This document shows, one piece after another, positions 5,698 through 5,779 of a DNA stretch of 5,779 nt (the stretch's first letter is position 1; the number at the start of each line of letters is the position of its first letter). Location: assembly GCA_045580815.1 (NCBI GenBank), contig JAZNOL010000005.1:1-5779 (forward strand), in the 5' to 3' direction. The translations under genes were made by a program, and so were the position numbers. The notes under the pieces were generated by a model that saw nothing but the letters and a program-made list of their open reading frames with translations, searched no databases and was not told the DNA's origin. Source of the DNA: JAZNOL01 sp045580815 (lineage in GTDB: Bacteria; Bacillota; Clostridia; RUG12999).

Positions 5698-5741
5698 AAA
5701 GGGGCTGTAGCAAAATGAAATCATTTTGCTACAGCCCCTTT
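5698..5741 (+). terminator. Perfect 21-base inverted repeat, probable terminator or dispersed palindromic element
   Basis: Arms 5698-5718 and 5721-5741 are exactly complementary over 21 positions around AA; in RNA this would be about a 20-bp stem with a tetraloop. The outer half is GC-rich (AAAGGGGCTGTAGC) and the inner half AT-rich (AAAATGA). It is followed by TGTGTTTTAC, a broken T-tract, so plus-strand termination is plausible. The length and perfection exceed a usual terminator. Similar GGGGCTGT-type palindromes recur as dispersed elements in some Clostridia (recalled, not checked). Whether it serves murQ or a gene to the right is unclear. The remaining 38 bases to the window end show nothing recognisable. 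Confidence 0.7.
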
Positions 5742-5779
5742 GTGTTTTACAATTATTTATCTTATTGTGTACATATTTG

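Overview
The window looks like chromosome of a low-GC, anaerobic Gram-positive bacterium of class Clostridia, most likely a gut Oscillospirales/Eubacteriales relative. The grounds are the AT-rich intergenic DNA, strong AAAGGAG-type ribosome binding sites, near-consensus sigma-A promoters with 17-base spacers, an Rnf-type RnfC, and a type II branched-chain aminotransferase of the Firmicutes/Bacteroidetes kind. This assignment is inference from gene content; no taxonomic marker is present.

Layout. Positions 1-1259 (minus strand) hold most of rnfC, the NADH-side subunit of the Rnf ion-pumping ferredoxin:NAD+ oxidoreductase. It is cut by the left edge just after its second 4Fe-4S motif, so any further rnf genes would lie outside the window to the left. 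Its promoter and an upstream zone with repeats lie at 1308-1424. Positions 1456-2481 (minus) are ilvE, with its own promoter and a clear intrinsic terminator. Positions 2671-3690 (minus) are a medium-chain dehydrogenase/reductase that has lost the usual zinc ligands. It is divergent from an AraC-family regulator at 3803-4597 (plus), and the two promoters overlap in a 106-base gap. Positions 4739-5551 (plus) are murQ, the MurNAc-6-phosphate etherase, with its own strong promoter and a C-terminus shorter than usual. The last 228 bases hold no convincing gene, but they do hold a hairpin and a perfect 21-base inverted repeat.

How the genes relate. These look like separately transcribed housekeeping and accessory genes rather than one operon: each of the five has a recognisable promoter just upstream, and four have a terminator-like structure downstream. 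The one clear functional pairing is the AraC-type regulator with the divergent dehydrogenase, a typical local regulator and target arrangement, probably for a sugar or related small molecule that the sequence does not identify. RnfC (energy conservation), IlvE (amino-acid metabolism) and MurQ (cell-wall recycling) are established functions.

I found no CRISPR array, insertion sequence, phage gene, tRNA or rRNA, and no strong evidence for a previously undescribed system. The points most worth a second look are the zinc-free dehydrogenase with its interlocked promoters, the shortened MurQ, the repeats upstream of rnfC, and the structured tail of the window.
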